Source of the DNA: Bacteroidales bacterium
GTDB lineage: Bacteria > Bacteroidota > Bacteroidia > Bacteroidales > GCA-2748055
Assembly: GCA_023138875.1 (NCBI GenBank)
Contig: JAGLOO010000028.1
Span: forward strand, 1 to 64,000
Reading direction: 5' to 3'
DNA length: 64,000 nt
The notes below the pieces were generated by a model. It was given only the letters and a program-made list of their open reading frames with translations, made no database searches and was not told where the DNA came from. Both the position numbers and the translations under genes were made by a program. Positions 1-7,239 of this stretch are shown here, one piece after another (the stretch's first letter is position 1; each line of letters begins with the position of its first letter).

Positions 1-5
1 TATAT

Positions 6-26
6 TGACCCCAATTAACTGTTAGC
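6..26 (+). repeat. Left terminal inverted repeat of the IS3 element
   Basis: This stretch matches the reverse complement of 1435-1453 at about 19 positions with a two-base gap. It ends about 25 bases before the orfA start codon. Confidence 0.7.
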
Positions 27-50
27 ACTTTTTAAGCTTAAATTTACAAT

Positions 51-338
51 ATGGTGAAGCGAAAGAGTGCAAAGCTTAAGGCCCAGATCGTCTTAGAGCT
101 GTTAAGAGGTAAACCAATCGAAGAAGTCAGTCGAGAATACCAGGTAACCGTAGCCGACCTGTCGGAATGGCGGGACGGTTTTATTAAGAACGGCGAGGCT
201 GGCTTTAAGAAGCATCCTTCAGACAGCCAGATTGCTGAGTATGAGCGAGCCTTAGGCCGTTTACAAATGGAAATTGAGTTGTTGAAAAAAAAAGAGAATT
301 CCCCGATCTCGAGCCGAGGGAATTCATTCAGGAGATGA
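51..338 (+). CDS. IS3-family transposase OrfA (helix-turn-helix subunit)
   Basis: A 95-residue basic protein of the OrfA type. Residues about 8-45 form the DNA-binding helix-turn-helix (KLKAQIVLELL, then a recognition part with VSREYQVT and LSEWR) and residues about 58-82 a leucine-zipper-like helix (ALGRLQMEIELLKKK). OrfA binds the IS ends and in fusion with OrfB forms the active transposase. The frame runs into the A9G run at 285-294 near its 3' end and its TGA overlaps the first ATG of the downstream frame (ATGA, 335-338). The last residues after the A run belong to the unshifted product only. The frame is intact, so the element may still move. Confidence 0.85.
   Translation: MVKRKSAKLKAQIVLELLRGKPIEEVSREYQVTVADLSEWRDGFIKNGEAGFKKHPSDSQIAEYERALGRLQMEIELLKKKENSPISSRGNSFRR
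285..294 (+). promoter_or_regulatory. Probable programmed -1 ribosomal frameshift site (A9G)
   Basis: A run of nine A followed by G lies near the end of orfA. OrfB is in the -1 frame relative to OrfA, and that frame is open from the A run to the OrfB ATG at 335. Slippage here gives an OrfAB fusion (…KKREFPDLEP…IQEMKD…). A-runs of this kind are the usual slippery site in IS3 elements. No downstream pseudoknot was worked out. Confidence 0.7.
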
Positions 339-1231
339 AAGATCAGGTAAGCGATACCGTGAAAAGGATTTATCCCATGAGTATGATCTTGTCTGTAGTA
401 GGTCTTTCTTCTGCGGCGTATTATCGAAAGAGCATGCCTGAAAGCAATAAGGACCGCCCAGGGCCAAAACCCACTATTGGGGATGATCATCTGTTGATGG
501 AAATCCGAAAGGAGATCCTTGAAAGTCCGTTTCTGGACGAAGGGTACAAGAAGACCTGGAAACGCCTTCAGCGGCGTGGGGTAAAGGCCTCTAAGGAGAG
601 AGTTAACCGGGTTATGCGAGAGAACGGCCTTCTTTCGGTCACCCGCCCGAAGGCGGAACGGAAAGTGAATGATCATACAGGATCTATCAAGACAGAGCTG
701 CCGAACCGGATGTGGGGAACCGACGGGAAGAGATTCTATACCCTGAAGGAAGGCTGGTGCTGGTTTTTTGGGATCATCGACCATTTTAATGACGAGATTA
801 TTGCCTGGCATGCCAATAAGAGTGGGAATCGATTTAATGCCTTGGAACCGCTCAGAACGGCAGTCAAAAAGACCTACGGTTCGTTGGAACAGCATGTCTG
901 TAAAGATCTCGGATTGTTCCTCAGGTCGGATCACGGAAGCCAGTATGACTCTAATGATTTTCAAAAGGAGCTCAAGTTCCTGGGTTTGATTTATTCCCCG
1001 GCCTTCGTGAGAAGTCCTGAGTGTAACGGGATCATAGAACGTTTTCATCGGACACTCAATGAGCAGGTTTTGGACTTGTATGTTTTTGAATCATTGGAGG
1101 AAGCCCGAAAGGTCATCGGTGAGTTTATCGAGCGATATAATCGCTACTGGTTAATCCACCGACTTGGATTGAAATCACCTCTGGAATACCGGTTAGATCA
1201 TGAAAATATGAGGAAACATGCAGCAGCCTGA
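335..1231 (+). CDS. IS3-family transposase OrfB (DDE integrase domain)
   Basis: A 298-residue catalytic subunit of an IS3 transposase. An HTH_21-like region (about 50-110, with a YKKTWKRLQRRGVKAS motif) precedes the rve/DDE integrase core. The three acidic residues are visible: D in WGTDGKRF (about 128), D in LRSDHGSQY (about 200) and E in NGIIERFHRTL (about 235). The C-terminus carries the family motif ERYNRYWLIHRLG. It is most likely made as an OrfAB fusion by -1 frameshifting at 285-294; the ATG at 335 overlaps the OrfA stop and could also give free OrfB. The WGTDG motif recalls the IS2 branch, but that subgroup call is tentative. No stop or frameshift breaks the frame. Confidence 0.88.
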   Translation: MKDQVSDTVKRIYPMSMILSVVGLSSAAYYRKSMPESNKDRPGPKPTIGDDHLLMEIRKEILESPFLDEGYKKTWKRLQRRGVKASKERVNRVMRENGLLSVTRPKAERKVNDHTGSIKTELPNRMWGTDGKRFYTLKEGWCWFFGIIDHFNDEIIAWHANKSGNRFNALEPLRTAVKKTYGSLEQHVCKDLGLFLRSDHGSQYDSNDFQKELKFLGLIYSPAFVRSPECNGIIERFHRTLNEQVLDLYVFESLEEARKVIGEFIERYNRYWLIHRLGLKSPLEYRLDHENMRKHAAA

Positions 1232-1434
1232 CCTCATCAATGGAGTGATCCATTATTGGCTCTTAAACGCTTTTTCAAGGAATGGATCAGGTTCTGTCAA
1301 GGGTGCCTGCGCGAGGAATTTGCGCGTTGGCGAAGGCATTTACATGCCCTTGACGGGTTCTGTCCAGACCTTATCTTTGCATTTGAGACCATTGATGGGG
1401 CATTGGAAAACTATTATTAACTTCCTTAAATTTT

Positions 1435-1453
1435 GCTAACTTAATTGGGGCTA
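1435..1453 (-). repeat. Right terminal inverted repeat of the IS3 element
   Basis: Read on the minus strand it begins TAGCCCCAATTAAGTTAGC, matching the left end at 6-26 apart from two missing bases and the second and third positions. Confidence 0.7.
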
Positions 1454-1679
1454 AAACAGATTTAAATGAAGCATCTTATATTAAATTTAAAATTTAACTC
1501 ATATTCACAGTATTTTTCTACGTGGATTTCTTATTTCTACAAGTGTATTGCAAACTGAGCGAAGCGTAGCGAGTGAATTTGCACAATACTCTTGTTTTTA
1601 ATAGACTGACTGAAAAGCTTTTGCGAGAGGGGAGGAGTTTGTACTAAAGTGTGGACGGGGGGCTGGCAATTGTGCGTGA

Positions 1680-1715
1680 AGATTCTTTTGCATATTTCTT
1701 TGAGCAAAAGAATCT
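1680..1715. repeat. Perfect palindrome, 12-base arms and 12-base loop
   Basis: AGATTCTTTTGC at 1680-1691 pairs perfectly with GCAAAAGAATCT at 1704-1715. It lacks the U-rich tail of a terminator and has no gene ending nearby. It could be the end of a lost element or a hairpin. Confidence 0.6.
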
Positions 1716-1761
1716 GAACAGCAATTTTTGGGAGGCCGGAGCGGCTATTTAATATAATGCC

Positions 1762-2132
1762 TAATTATAGGACAATCTGCATTTACCTCATATGATCAGC
1801 TTTTGTGTGCCGGCATGTGCGTTCTATTTACCTGAGCGATCAGGCGAAGGCAAGCGGAAAAATTCCTCAGAGAACTGTACGGATGGCCTGGATAACAACT
1901 TGAATAAGAAAGCCTCGAAACGAGCAGCTTTGCAAGCGCAGACATAATACTAAATTATAGGACAAAGGTTGCAGGTGAGGATGGATCCAACCAAAGCTGA
2001 TTAACCTGTAGCTGGTCGCAATTACTCTAACATAAAATCGGTACCGATATAGGGCAGCTACGCGGCCGCTATATCTGATTTTATGTCAATCAGCGGAGCT
2101 GACCAGGAATTGCTTGCATTGTCCTATAATTA
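1762..2132. repeat. Possible MITE-like element bounded by 15-base inverted repeats
   Basis: TAATTATAGGACAAT at 1762-1776 is perfectly inverted at 2118-2132 (ATTGTCCTATAATTA). A third copy of the core, AATTATAGGACAA, lies in direct orientation at 1953-1965, so either a 371-base element or a nested one of about 180 bases can be drawn. There is no coding capacity inside. Such a layout fits a non-autonomous element mobilised in trans, but no transposase with matching ends is in the window. Confidence 0.45.
2030..2086. repeat. Strong two-step hairpin
   Basis: ACATAAAATC (2030-2039) pairs with GATTTTATGT (2077-2086), and inside it GATATAG (2046-2052) pairs with CTATATC (2069-2075), leaving a GC-rich loop containing GCGGCCGC. 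It sits inside the 13-base repeat pair at 1953 and 2119, so it may be the core of that small element. Confidence 0.6.
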
Positions 2133-2348
2133 TATTTATGTTAAATAAGATCTGAATATCATCGTTGAAATGCTCGCTGGGGCATGGTAGGTATAGTCAA
2201 AAAATTGTGAAGTATTCCAGAAAAGATTTTGGATAGAAAGAATTTACTTACTGACTACATCTCTGGTCTGGAATAGGAGGAGCTGATGCTGCTAATGTTT
2301 TAAGAAGGGCACCTGAAAGGCACCCTTCTCTATTGATGTGCCCTTGAA

Positions 2349-2552
2349 TTAATGGGTGGGTTTCTCAAGCAGGTCTTTTAGTCTGGATATCTCGCTTTTG
2401 CTGAAATTCCCAACGTTTTTCCCGGTTAATGTGGCCCATTCTTCGGAGAAGGAAATGAAAAGGCCATAGGTTCCATTCTGGTTGTCCTTTTGTATCGTTA
2501 CATCATGAGCGAGGAAGAGTTTCTCGCTTATATTGAGGCCCAAAGAACCCAA
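2349..2552 (-). pseudogene. Short unrecognised frame, probably a gene remnant
   Basis: A 67-residue frame starting at TTG with no ATG near its beginning. The sequence (SEKLFLAHDVTIQ, GLFISFSEEWATLTGKN, FSKSEISRLKDLLEKP) looks like natural protein, with an amphipathic C-terminal helix, but I do not recognise a family. It has no partner gene and is surrounded by repeat-rich accessory DNA. It may be the tail of a deleted gene; chance reading is also possible. Confidence 0.3.
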
Positions 2553-2630
2553 ATAGAATTTATACCAACTCCCTCTTCACATCCGGAAATCGCTGGGGTG
2601 TACCAGACCGAAGGCTTACACTGAATTAGC

Positions 2631-2645
2631 ACAATAACCAGAACC
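2631..2645 (+). repeat. 15-base direct repeat, copy 1, flanking the toxin-antitoxin pair
   Basis: ACAATAACCAGAACC here matches 3756-3770 at 14 of 15 positions. The two copies bracket the RES/Xre operon (about 1.1 kb). A related but shorter ACCAGAAC occurs again at about 3726. Confidence 0.4.
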
Positions 2646-2680
2646 CAAAAGGCGGAATCGTTTTTCTATTCTAAAATAGA

Positions 2681-3154
2681 CTAATCCTCTTGACGAAATC
2701 TTTGATCAAATTGCAGTCGTTGAGTAGAAATAACTATAATTCTAGCCGAGTCTGGATGTCGAGGATTAATTAAATAGTTAAACTCGGGAGTCACTATACT
2801 ACTTGGAACTTTTAAAACCGCAGCATCATTTGCTTTTACAAAATCATCACCGATATATTGGGTTTCTAATCCGGGGGGCTTGACATCCCAATTATCTGGC
2901 AGGTCATTGTTGTCAAGAATAAGGATTTCAATATCATCAGGTATGTCAATTTCAACATAAAATCGATCAGTAGGTAAGTCTTCGTGTAAATCCAGATGCA
3001 CTGATATTTCTAGCGTTGCCAGAGCTCTTGATTCGGCGGTATACACAAGAAAAGTATATAAACTATTCCATCGACATCCCTCAGTGCTTGCTGCACCAAT
3101 ACCATCCAATGTTGTATCAAGATATTGCTCTCTTTCAATTCTAAATACACGCAT
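2681..3154 (-). CDS. RES-family toxin (NAD+ depleting)
   Basis: A 157-residue RES-domain protein. RES toxins of type II systems degrade NAD+ and stop growth until bound by their Xre-type antitoxin. Visible family marks are the N-terminal MRVFRIER, the GCRWNS motif (R28, W29, N30), Y38 in FLVYTAES with the following Ser, and E49 in the ALATLEI helix; the family's conserved Arg, Tyr and Glu are thus all present. The length is usual. Its ATG shares one base with the stop of the antitoxin gene (TAATG), so the two are translationally coupled, antitoxin first, as is normal. The local base composition is AT-rich compared with the core genes, which fits horizontal gain. Confidence 0.88.
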   Translation of the reverse strand: MRVFRIEREQYLDTTLDGIGAASTEGCRWNSLYTFLVYTAESRALATLEISVHLDLHEDLPTDRFYVEIDIPDDIEILILDNNDLPDNWDVKPPGLETQYIGDDFVKANDAAVLKVPSSIVTPEFNYLINPRHPDSARIIVISTQRLQFDQRFRQED

Positions 3155-3636
3155 TAGGCAAAATTTCCATGTTCTAATCTATTCAGACAGTTACGGACAA
3201 CTTGAATACCAGACAAAGTATCAAAAAGACTTTCAGGAGTCACATTTCCAATCGAAATATTTGTTTTCTTTAGCCACCGATTAAATTTTTCCGTTTCATG
3301 ATTGAACACTAAGTTCCCGTACTCAAGAACTTCAGCCATTAATAGAATGGCTTCACTGTTTCTATTACTCATGAGAATTTTAGCTCGTTTATTTTTATTG
3401 TACGTAGTTTGAGCGACTCCAAGAAAGTAGAGAACTCTGCTCACCGGCAAACTAGATTGCTTACTTATCGCCTCAACCGTGGTATATGGTAAACCTTTTC
3501 TAATTATGGCTATTCTGTCATATTTCGATTGCCATTCATACTTATTCCCAACTACGGAGATTGTCCATACAGGCGATCTATTACCTTTCCTATTTTGTTC
3601 TTTTTCGATGCTTTTTTTTTCTTCAATCATATACAT
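3154..3636 (-). CDS. Xre/MbcA/ParS-type antitoxin (DUF2384) of the RES toxin
   Basis: About 160 residues, partner of the RES toxin. The C-terminal half (from LMAEVLEYGNLVF to NCLNRLEHGNFA) is the toxin-binding domain with the typical FNRWLKKTN, NVTPESLFDTLSGIQVVRNCLNRLEHG pattern. The N-terminal half holds a helix-turn-helix-like region (AISKQSSLPVSRVLYFLGV). Such antitoxins also repress their own operon. A longer frame reaches 3708, but that start would lie upstream of the promoter I see at 3650-3681; ATG at 3636 or 3630 is more likely. The gene order antitoxin-toxin and the TAATG overlap support co-translation. Confidence 0.82.
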   Translation of the reverse strand: MYMIEEKKSIEKEQNRKGNRSPVWTISVVGNKYEWQSKYDRIAIIRKGLPYTTVEAISKQSSLPVSRVLYFLGVAQTTYNKNKRAKILMSNRNSEAILLMAEVLEYGNLVFNHETEKFNRWLKKTNISIGNVTPESLFDTLSGIQVVRNCLNRLEHGNFA

Positions 3637-3649
3637 AGTCTTTCTGCTG

Positions 3650-3681
3650 TAAAGATATAGCAAAAATACTTTACTTCCAAA
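3650..3681 (-). promoter_or_regulatory. Bacteroidota-type promoter of the antitoxin-toxin operon
   Basis: On the minus strand TTTG (3678-3681), then 20 bases, then TATCTTTA (3650-3657), close to the -33 TTTG / -7 TANNTTTG pattern. A perfect TATTTTTG (3661-3668) overlaps it and is an alternative -7 box. Either would place the start of transcription just ahead of the ATG at 3636/3630. Confidence 0.5.
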
Positions 3682-3755
3682 TTTTCCAATAGTAACCATA
3701 ATCTGCATTCATACCACTCACAAGAACCAGAACAACTACTTTGAGGATACGAAGG

Positions 3756-3770
3756 ACAACAACCAGAACC
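3756..3770 (+). repeat. 15-base direct repeat, copy 2, flanking the toxin-antitoxin pair
   Basis: ACAACAACCAGAACC, one mismatch from the copy at 2631-2645. Confidence 0.4.
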
Positions 3771-3822
3771 GCCAACATTCACCGTCGTACTATCAGTAAT
3801 ATATGAAAAACAGGGAAAGGTG

Positions 3823-4341
3823 TTAATGTGATGCAGGATCTCTCAGAAGATCGGCCAATTCCTCGGCTCTCAGATTTACCCCATTCACCATAAACCTGGC
3901 CTGCTGATAGTAGTTTTCTCGCTCGGAAAGCAGGGAGGTGATGTATTCCAATAGTTCTGATTCAGATTTTCCTTTGATCAAGGGACGATCAGTTTTTGAG
4001 GTGAGCAAACGGTCCTTTAAGACTTCGGGGGGTAATTGGATATAAATGGTGGCGCCATGATCATTCATGATCCGGATCATATCGTTGTGACAGGGGGCAC
4101 CACCACCAGTGGAGACCACCACTCTTTCCCGGTTACACAATTCCAGGAGGATATCATGTTCCCATTTTCTGAAAACCTGCTCACCGTGTTCACTGAATAT
4201 TCCTGGGATGGTCATGCCTGCAGTCTCTTCGATTAACTGGTCCATATCCACGAAATCATACCCGATTTTTCTGGCAAGTATGGAACCGTGGGTGGATTTC
4301 CCGGAGCCCATAAATCCTATGAGGAATATCCTGGAGTACAT
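3823..4341 (-). CDS. aroK: Shikimate kinase
   Basis: 172 residues, the usual length. It phosphorylates shikimate with ATP in the chorismate pathway, in the cytosol. The P-loop GFMGSGKST is at residues 9-17, the shikimate-binding DMD near 32-34, FRKWE near 57-61, the GGG triad in VVVSTGGGAP near 78-80 and the lid motif DRPLI near 118. The start is one base downstream of the parC stop, so it is almost surely co-transcribed with parE-parC. It is the last gene of that run; the toxin-antitoxin region begins just beyond it. Confidence 0.96.
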   Translation of the reverse strand: MYSRIFLIGFMGSGKSTHGSILARKIGYDFVDMDQLIEETAGMTIPGIFSEHGEQVFRKWEHDILLELCNRERVVVSTGGGAPCHNDMIRIMNDHGATIYIQLPPEVLKDRLLTSKTDRPLIKGKSESELLEYITSLLSERENYYQQARFMVNGVNLRAEELADLLRDPASH

Positions 4342-4342
4342 A

Positions 4343-7198
4343 TTACCACTCTAGGGAAAACTGACCGTTTGAGTCATTTTTGTCGTCCTGGTCCTCGCTC
4401 TTCTTCTCATCTTTCGGTTTCACGATCTCCATTGGCACATCATCAGGGTCCTGCTTTGGCTTCACCAGGTCCTGCTTTGGCTTCACCGGGTCCTGTTTTG
4501 GCTTCACAGGGTCCTGTTTTGGTTTTACCGGATCTGTTGATTTTTGACGTTGGCCTTTGGTCTTTGGCTTTTCTTCTTTGGCCTCAGGACTTGTAGCTTT
4601 TGGTTGTTCGACTTTGGACTTTGGCCTTCCGACCCTGGCCTTTGGCCTTTCTGCTTTTGACTTTTGACTTTGGTCTTTCAGCCTTTCATCTTCCTCCGGC
4701 GGTGCAAGCTCCTCAATGACTTTCACTTCGTAATTGGAAAGCCTTTTACCCTTTGCCTTCCAGCTTTTTATTCCGATAAACTCGGCCACTTCAATGATTT
4801 CCGGATTACGGTCCCTGTTCTTTCCTCCAAACTTGAGCTCCAACCGCGGATATTCCACTTCGGTGATCCGGATCAACCTGGATTCAGGGTGGTCCCCGAT
4901 AAACCGGGTGGCTTTTACCCCAGGCTCAATATGAAACCGTTTTAGATAATAATAATTTTGCTCTGCATCAAAGTACGCGGCAGACCAGATCTTTCCGGGT
5001 CGGAATTTTTCGATGATCTGTAAATCATCCTCGAAATGATTACTCAGGTCGAAATTGGTGGTCCTGAAATGCCCCGATTTTGTAACGACCAGGATATTAT
5101 CCTCTCCGGTATATTCACCCAGGAAGGTACCCCTGGCATCCACATTCAGACGCATCACATCCTCATCAAACCAAATTTTCCTCCCTCCCAGGGTGGAAAT
5201 ACCCTTCTCCTTCATCACAATCTTCTGTACCGAGAATCTGGTGAGGATGTTCCCCAAGGTTCCCCTGCCTTTGATGGTAAGTTCTGCAAAATCAAACTCA
5301 AAGATGGGATTCTTCAGACGGGGCCTCGGCCTGAGGTATACTTTGATGATCTCAGCTTCGCCGTTGAGATTGGCGCTGAAATAGAGAATCCGTGTGTTTT
5401 GGTGTTCTTTGCCTATGTTGTATTGTTTGTCACGCGTAATTCCGGTAACCGGGGCCCGTTTTATCATTATTTTGCCCGAGTTACCATCAAAATAGACCAC
5501 ATTGTAGATGGTACGGTTGTCATTTTTCTTGAAAACAGCTGCATGGATAATATTTTTTCCCACGAATTGCTTGTCCGATGCCTTTGAGATGGTGTAGTTA
5601 CCGTTTTTCAGGAATACAATGATGTCATCGATGTCAGAGCAATCGCACACATAAACATCCTTCCTGAGCCCTGTGCCAATGAATCCATCTTTTGCATTCA
5701 TATAAAGCTTCTGATTGGCGGCAACAACCTTAGTGGCTTCAATACTGGCGAAGTTTCTTATTTCGGTTTTACGCTCCCTTCCTTTGCCATATTTTTTCTT
5801 GATCTGCCTGAAATAATCAATGGTATAGGTAACCAGGTTTTCCAGGTGATTCTTCACCTCTTCCATCTCAGTCTCCAGAGACTTGATATGCTCATCTGCC
5901 CTTTTCACATCGAATTTGGAGATGCGTTTGATCTTGATCTCCGTGAGCTTGATGATGTCGTCCCGGGTCACCTCCCTTAAAAGTAATTTCTTATACGGAT
6001 CAAGTCCTTTATCGATGGCCTCGATAACGCTCTCCCAGGTTTCACACTCCTCAATATCACGATAAATCCGCTTCTCAATGAAAATCTTTTCCAGGGATGA
6101 CAGGTGCCAGTCCTCCTGCAGTTCATGAAGCCTGATTTCCAGTTCCTGCCTGAGCAACTCCCTGGTGTGATCGGCATTCACTTTCAGGATCTCACTAATT
6201 ACTACAAACCTGGGCTTGTCATCATCAATTACGCAGCAGTTGGGTGAAATGGAAATCTCACAATCGGTAAAGGCATAGAGCGCATCGATGGTTTTATCGG
6301 AGGAAACATTGGGTGTCAGGTGGACCAGGATCTCCACATTCTCTGCGGTATTATCATCGATCCGTTTGACCTTGATCTTACCTTTTTCGGTGGCCTTAAC
6401 GATGGATTCGATAAGACTCCCGGTGGTTTTGCCAAAGGGAAGGTCCTTGATAACCAGGGTTTTGTTATCCAGTTTTTCGATCTTGGCCCTGACGCGGATG
6501 GATCCGCCCCTCAGGCCATCATTGTACCTGCTTATCTCGGCCGATCCGCCGGTAGGGAAATCAGGAAAGAGTTCAAAATCCTTACCCTGGAGATATTTAA
6601 TGGAAGCATCGATCAATTCATTGAAGTTGTGGGGAAGGATCTTTGAAGAAAGTCCCACGGCGATTCCCTCAGCACCCAGTGCAAGAAGGAGGGGGAATTT
6701 CACGGGAAGTGTTACCGGTTCTTTATTCCGGCCATCATAGGAGAGTTTCCATTCGGTGGTTTTAGCATTGAAGAGTACCTCATTGGCGAAACCGGAAAGC
6801 CGAGATTCAATGTACCTGGAAGCTGCAGCTCCGTCACCTGTGTAAATATTACCCCAGTTTCCCTGGGTATCCACCAGCAGCTCTTTCTGGCCAACCTGGA
6901 CCAGGGCATCACCAATGGAAGCATCCCCGTGGGGATGGTACTGCATGGTGTTCCCGATGATGTTGGCCACCTTGTTAAACCTTCCGTCATCAATCCGCTT
7001 CATGGCATGCAAGATTCGACGCTGTACCGGTTTCAATCCGTCCGTGATGTGGGGAACGGCACGTTCAAGGATCACATACGAGGCATAATCAATGAAGTAA
7101 TCCTCGTACATTCCAGTGAGGTGGGTGATTTTCACTTCATCTCCCGAATGACCCTCCTCGTGGTGTGTATCCAAAGATGTAACGTCGAAATCTGTCAT
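4343..7198 (-). CDS. parC: DNA topoisomerase IV subunit A (GyrA/ParC family)
   Basis: 951 residues. It is the DNA-breaking subunit of a type IIA topoisomerase that unlinks daughter chromosomes. The N-terminal breakage-reunion domain has the catalytic tyrosine in AASRYIESRL (Y129), the QYHPHGDASIG motif (about 87-96) and the winged-helix region. A six-bladed C-terminal DNA-wrapping region follows with divergent repeats (for example IKGRGTLGNIL), but I see no canonical GyrA box, which with the paired parE favours topoisomerase IV over gyrase. The last 110 residues or so are an unusual Lys/Pro/Glu-rich tail ending in heptads of DPVKPKQ type, encoded by 21-base tandem repeats. Upstream parE and downstream aroK share its direction with tiny gaps. 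Confidence 0.93.
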   Translation of the reverse strand: MTDFDVTSLDTHHEEGHSGDEVKITHLTGMYEDYFIDYASYVILERAVPHITDGLKPVQRRILHAMKRIDDGRFNKVANIIGNTMQYHPHGDASIGDALVQVGQKELLVDTQGNWGNIYTGDGAAASRYIESRLSGFANEVLFNAKTTEWKLSYDGRNKEPVTLPVKFPLLLALGAEGIAVGLSSKILPHNFNELIDASIKYLQGKDFELFPDFPTGGSAEISRYNDGLRGGSIRVRAKIEKLDNKTLVIKDLPFGKTTGSLIESIVKATEKGKIKVKRIDDNTAENVEILVHLTPNVSSDKTIDALYAFTDCEISISPNCCVIDDDKPRFVVISEILKVNADHTRELLRQELEIRLHELQEDWHLSSLEKIFIEKRIYRDIEECETWESVIEAIDKGLDPYKKLLLREVTRDDIIKLTEIKIKRISKFDVKRADEHIKSLETEMEEVKNHLENLVTYTIDYFRQIKKKYGKGRERKTEIRNFASIEATKVVAANQKLYMNAKDGFIGTGLRKDVYVCDCSDIDDIIVFLKNGNYTISKASDKQFVGKNIIHAAVFKKNDNRTIYNVVYFDGNSGKIMIKRAPVTGITRDKQYNIGKEHQNTRILYFSANLNGEAEIIKVYLRPRPRLKNPIFEFDFAELTIKGRGTLGNILTRFSVQKIVMKEKGISTLGGRKIWFDEDVMRLNVDARGTFLGEYTGEDNILVVTKSGHFRTTNFDLSNHFEDDLQIIEKFRPGKIWSAAYFDAEQNYYYLKRFHIEPGVKATRFIGDHPESRLIRITEVEYPRLELKFGGKNRDRNPEIIEVAEFIGIKSWKAKGKRLSNYEVKVIEELAPPEEDERLKDQSQKSKAERPKARVGRPKSKVEQPKATSPEAKEEKPKTKGQRQKSTDPVKPKQDPVKPKQDPVKPKQDLVKPKQDPDDVPMEIVKPKDEKKSEDQDDKNDSNGQFSLEW
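4447..4530. repeat. Tandem 21-base repeat inside parC (four copies)
   Basis: GGTCCTGCTTTGGCTTCACCA and three close variants follow each other at 4447, 4468, 4489 and 4510. Read on the minus strand they encode heptads of DPVKPKQ type. Period 21 keeps the frame, so copy number can vary without breaking the gene. Confidence 0.9.
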
Positions 7199-7239
7199 TT
7201 TTCCAGTTTCCTATTCAGTATCCCCATGTTTTGCAGGGA

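Larger units (their letters stand above)
6..1453 (+). mobile_element. IS3-family insertion sequence, apparently complete
   Basis: Two overlapping transposase frames (51-338 and 335-1231) lie between imperfect inverted ends at 6-26 and 1435-1453. The ends share CCCCAATTAA and GTTAGC, with two extra bases on the left copy. At about 1.45 kb the element has normal IS3-family size. The tail after the transposase (1232-1434) has no gene, but carries an inverted pair (GTCAAGGG at 1296-1303, CCCTTGAC at 1347-1354) that may fold near the right end. The left end begins TG as usual in the family; the right end reads TA rather than CA, so the exact border may be off by a few bases. A target duplication cannot be judged because only five bases precede the element. 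Confidence 0.85.
1454..2348. other. Gene-free accessory stretch rich in inverted repeats
   Basis: Almost 900 bases follow the IS without a believable gene on either strand. The stretch has mixed base composition, a perfect 12-base palindrome (1680-1715), three copies of a 13-base repeat (1763, 1953 and, inverted, 2119), a strong 57-base hairpin (2030-2086) and a short stem at 2303-2329 (AGAAGGG/CCCTTCT). It looks like layered remains of small mobile elements beside the IS rather than a regulatory region of a nearby gene. Confidence 0.6.

Noticed and set aside
44-1048. Long open frame (334 codons) on the minus strand inside the IS
   Set aside because: It is the mirror of the two transposase frames, has no family features and starts inside the IS. 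The plus-strand frames have DDE motifs.
1218-1439. Small plus-strand frame at the 3' end of the IS
   Set aside because: It lies in the tail with the internal inverted pair and the right end; no protein-like wording.
1550-1600. GCGAAGCGTAGCGAG-type wording with flanking imperfect stem
   Set aside because: A looser version occurs near 23050; neither gives a clear repeat unit or CRISPR-like spacing. Kept only as a note in gene-free stretches.
4288-4596. Plus-strand frame opposite the repeats in parC
   Set aside because: Its Pro/Ala/Gly repeat is only the complement of the parC heptad repeats.
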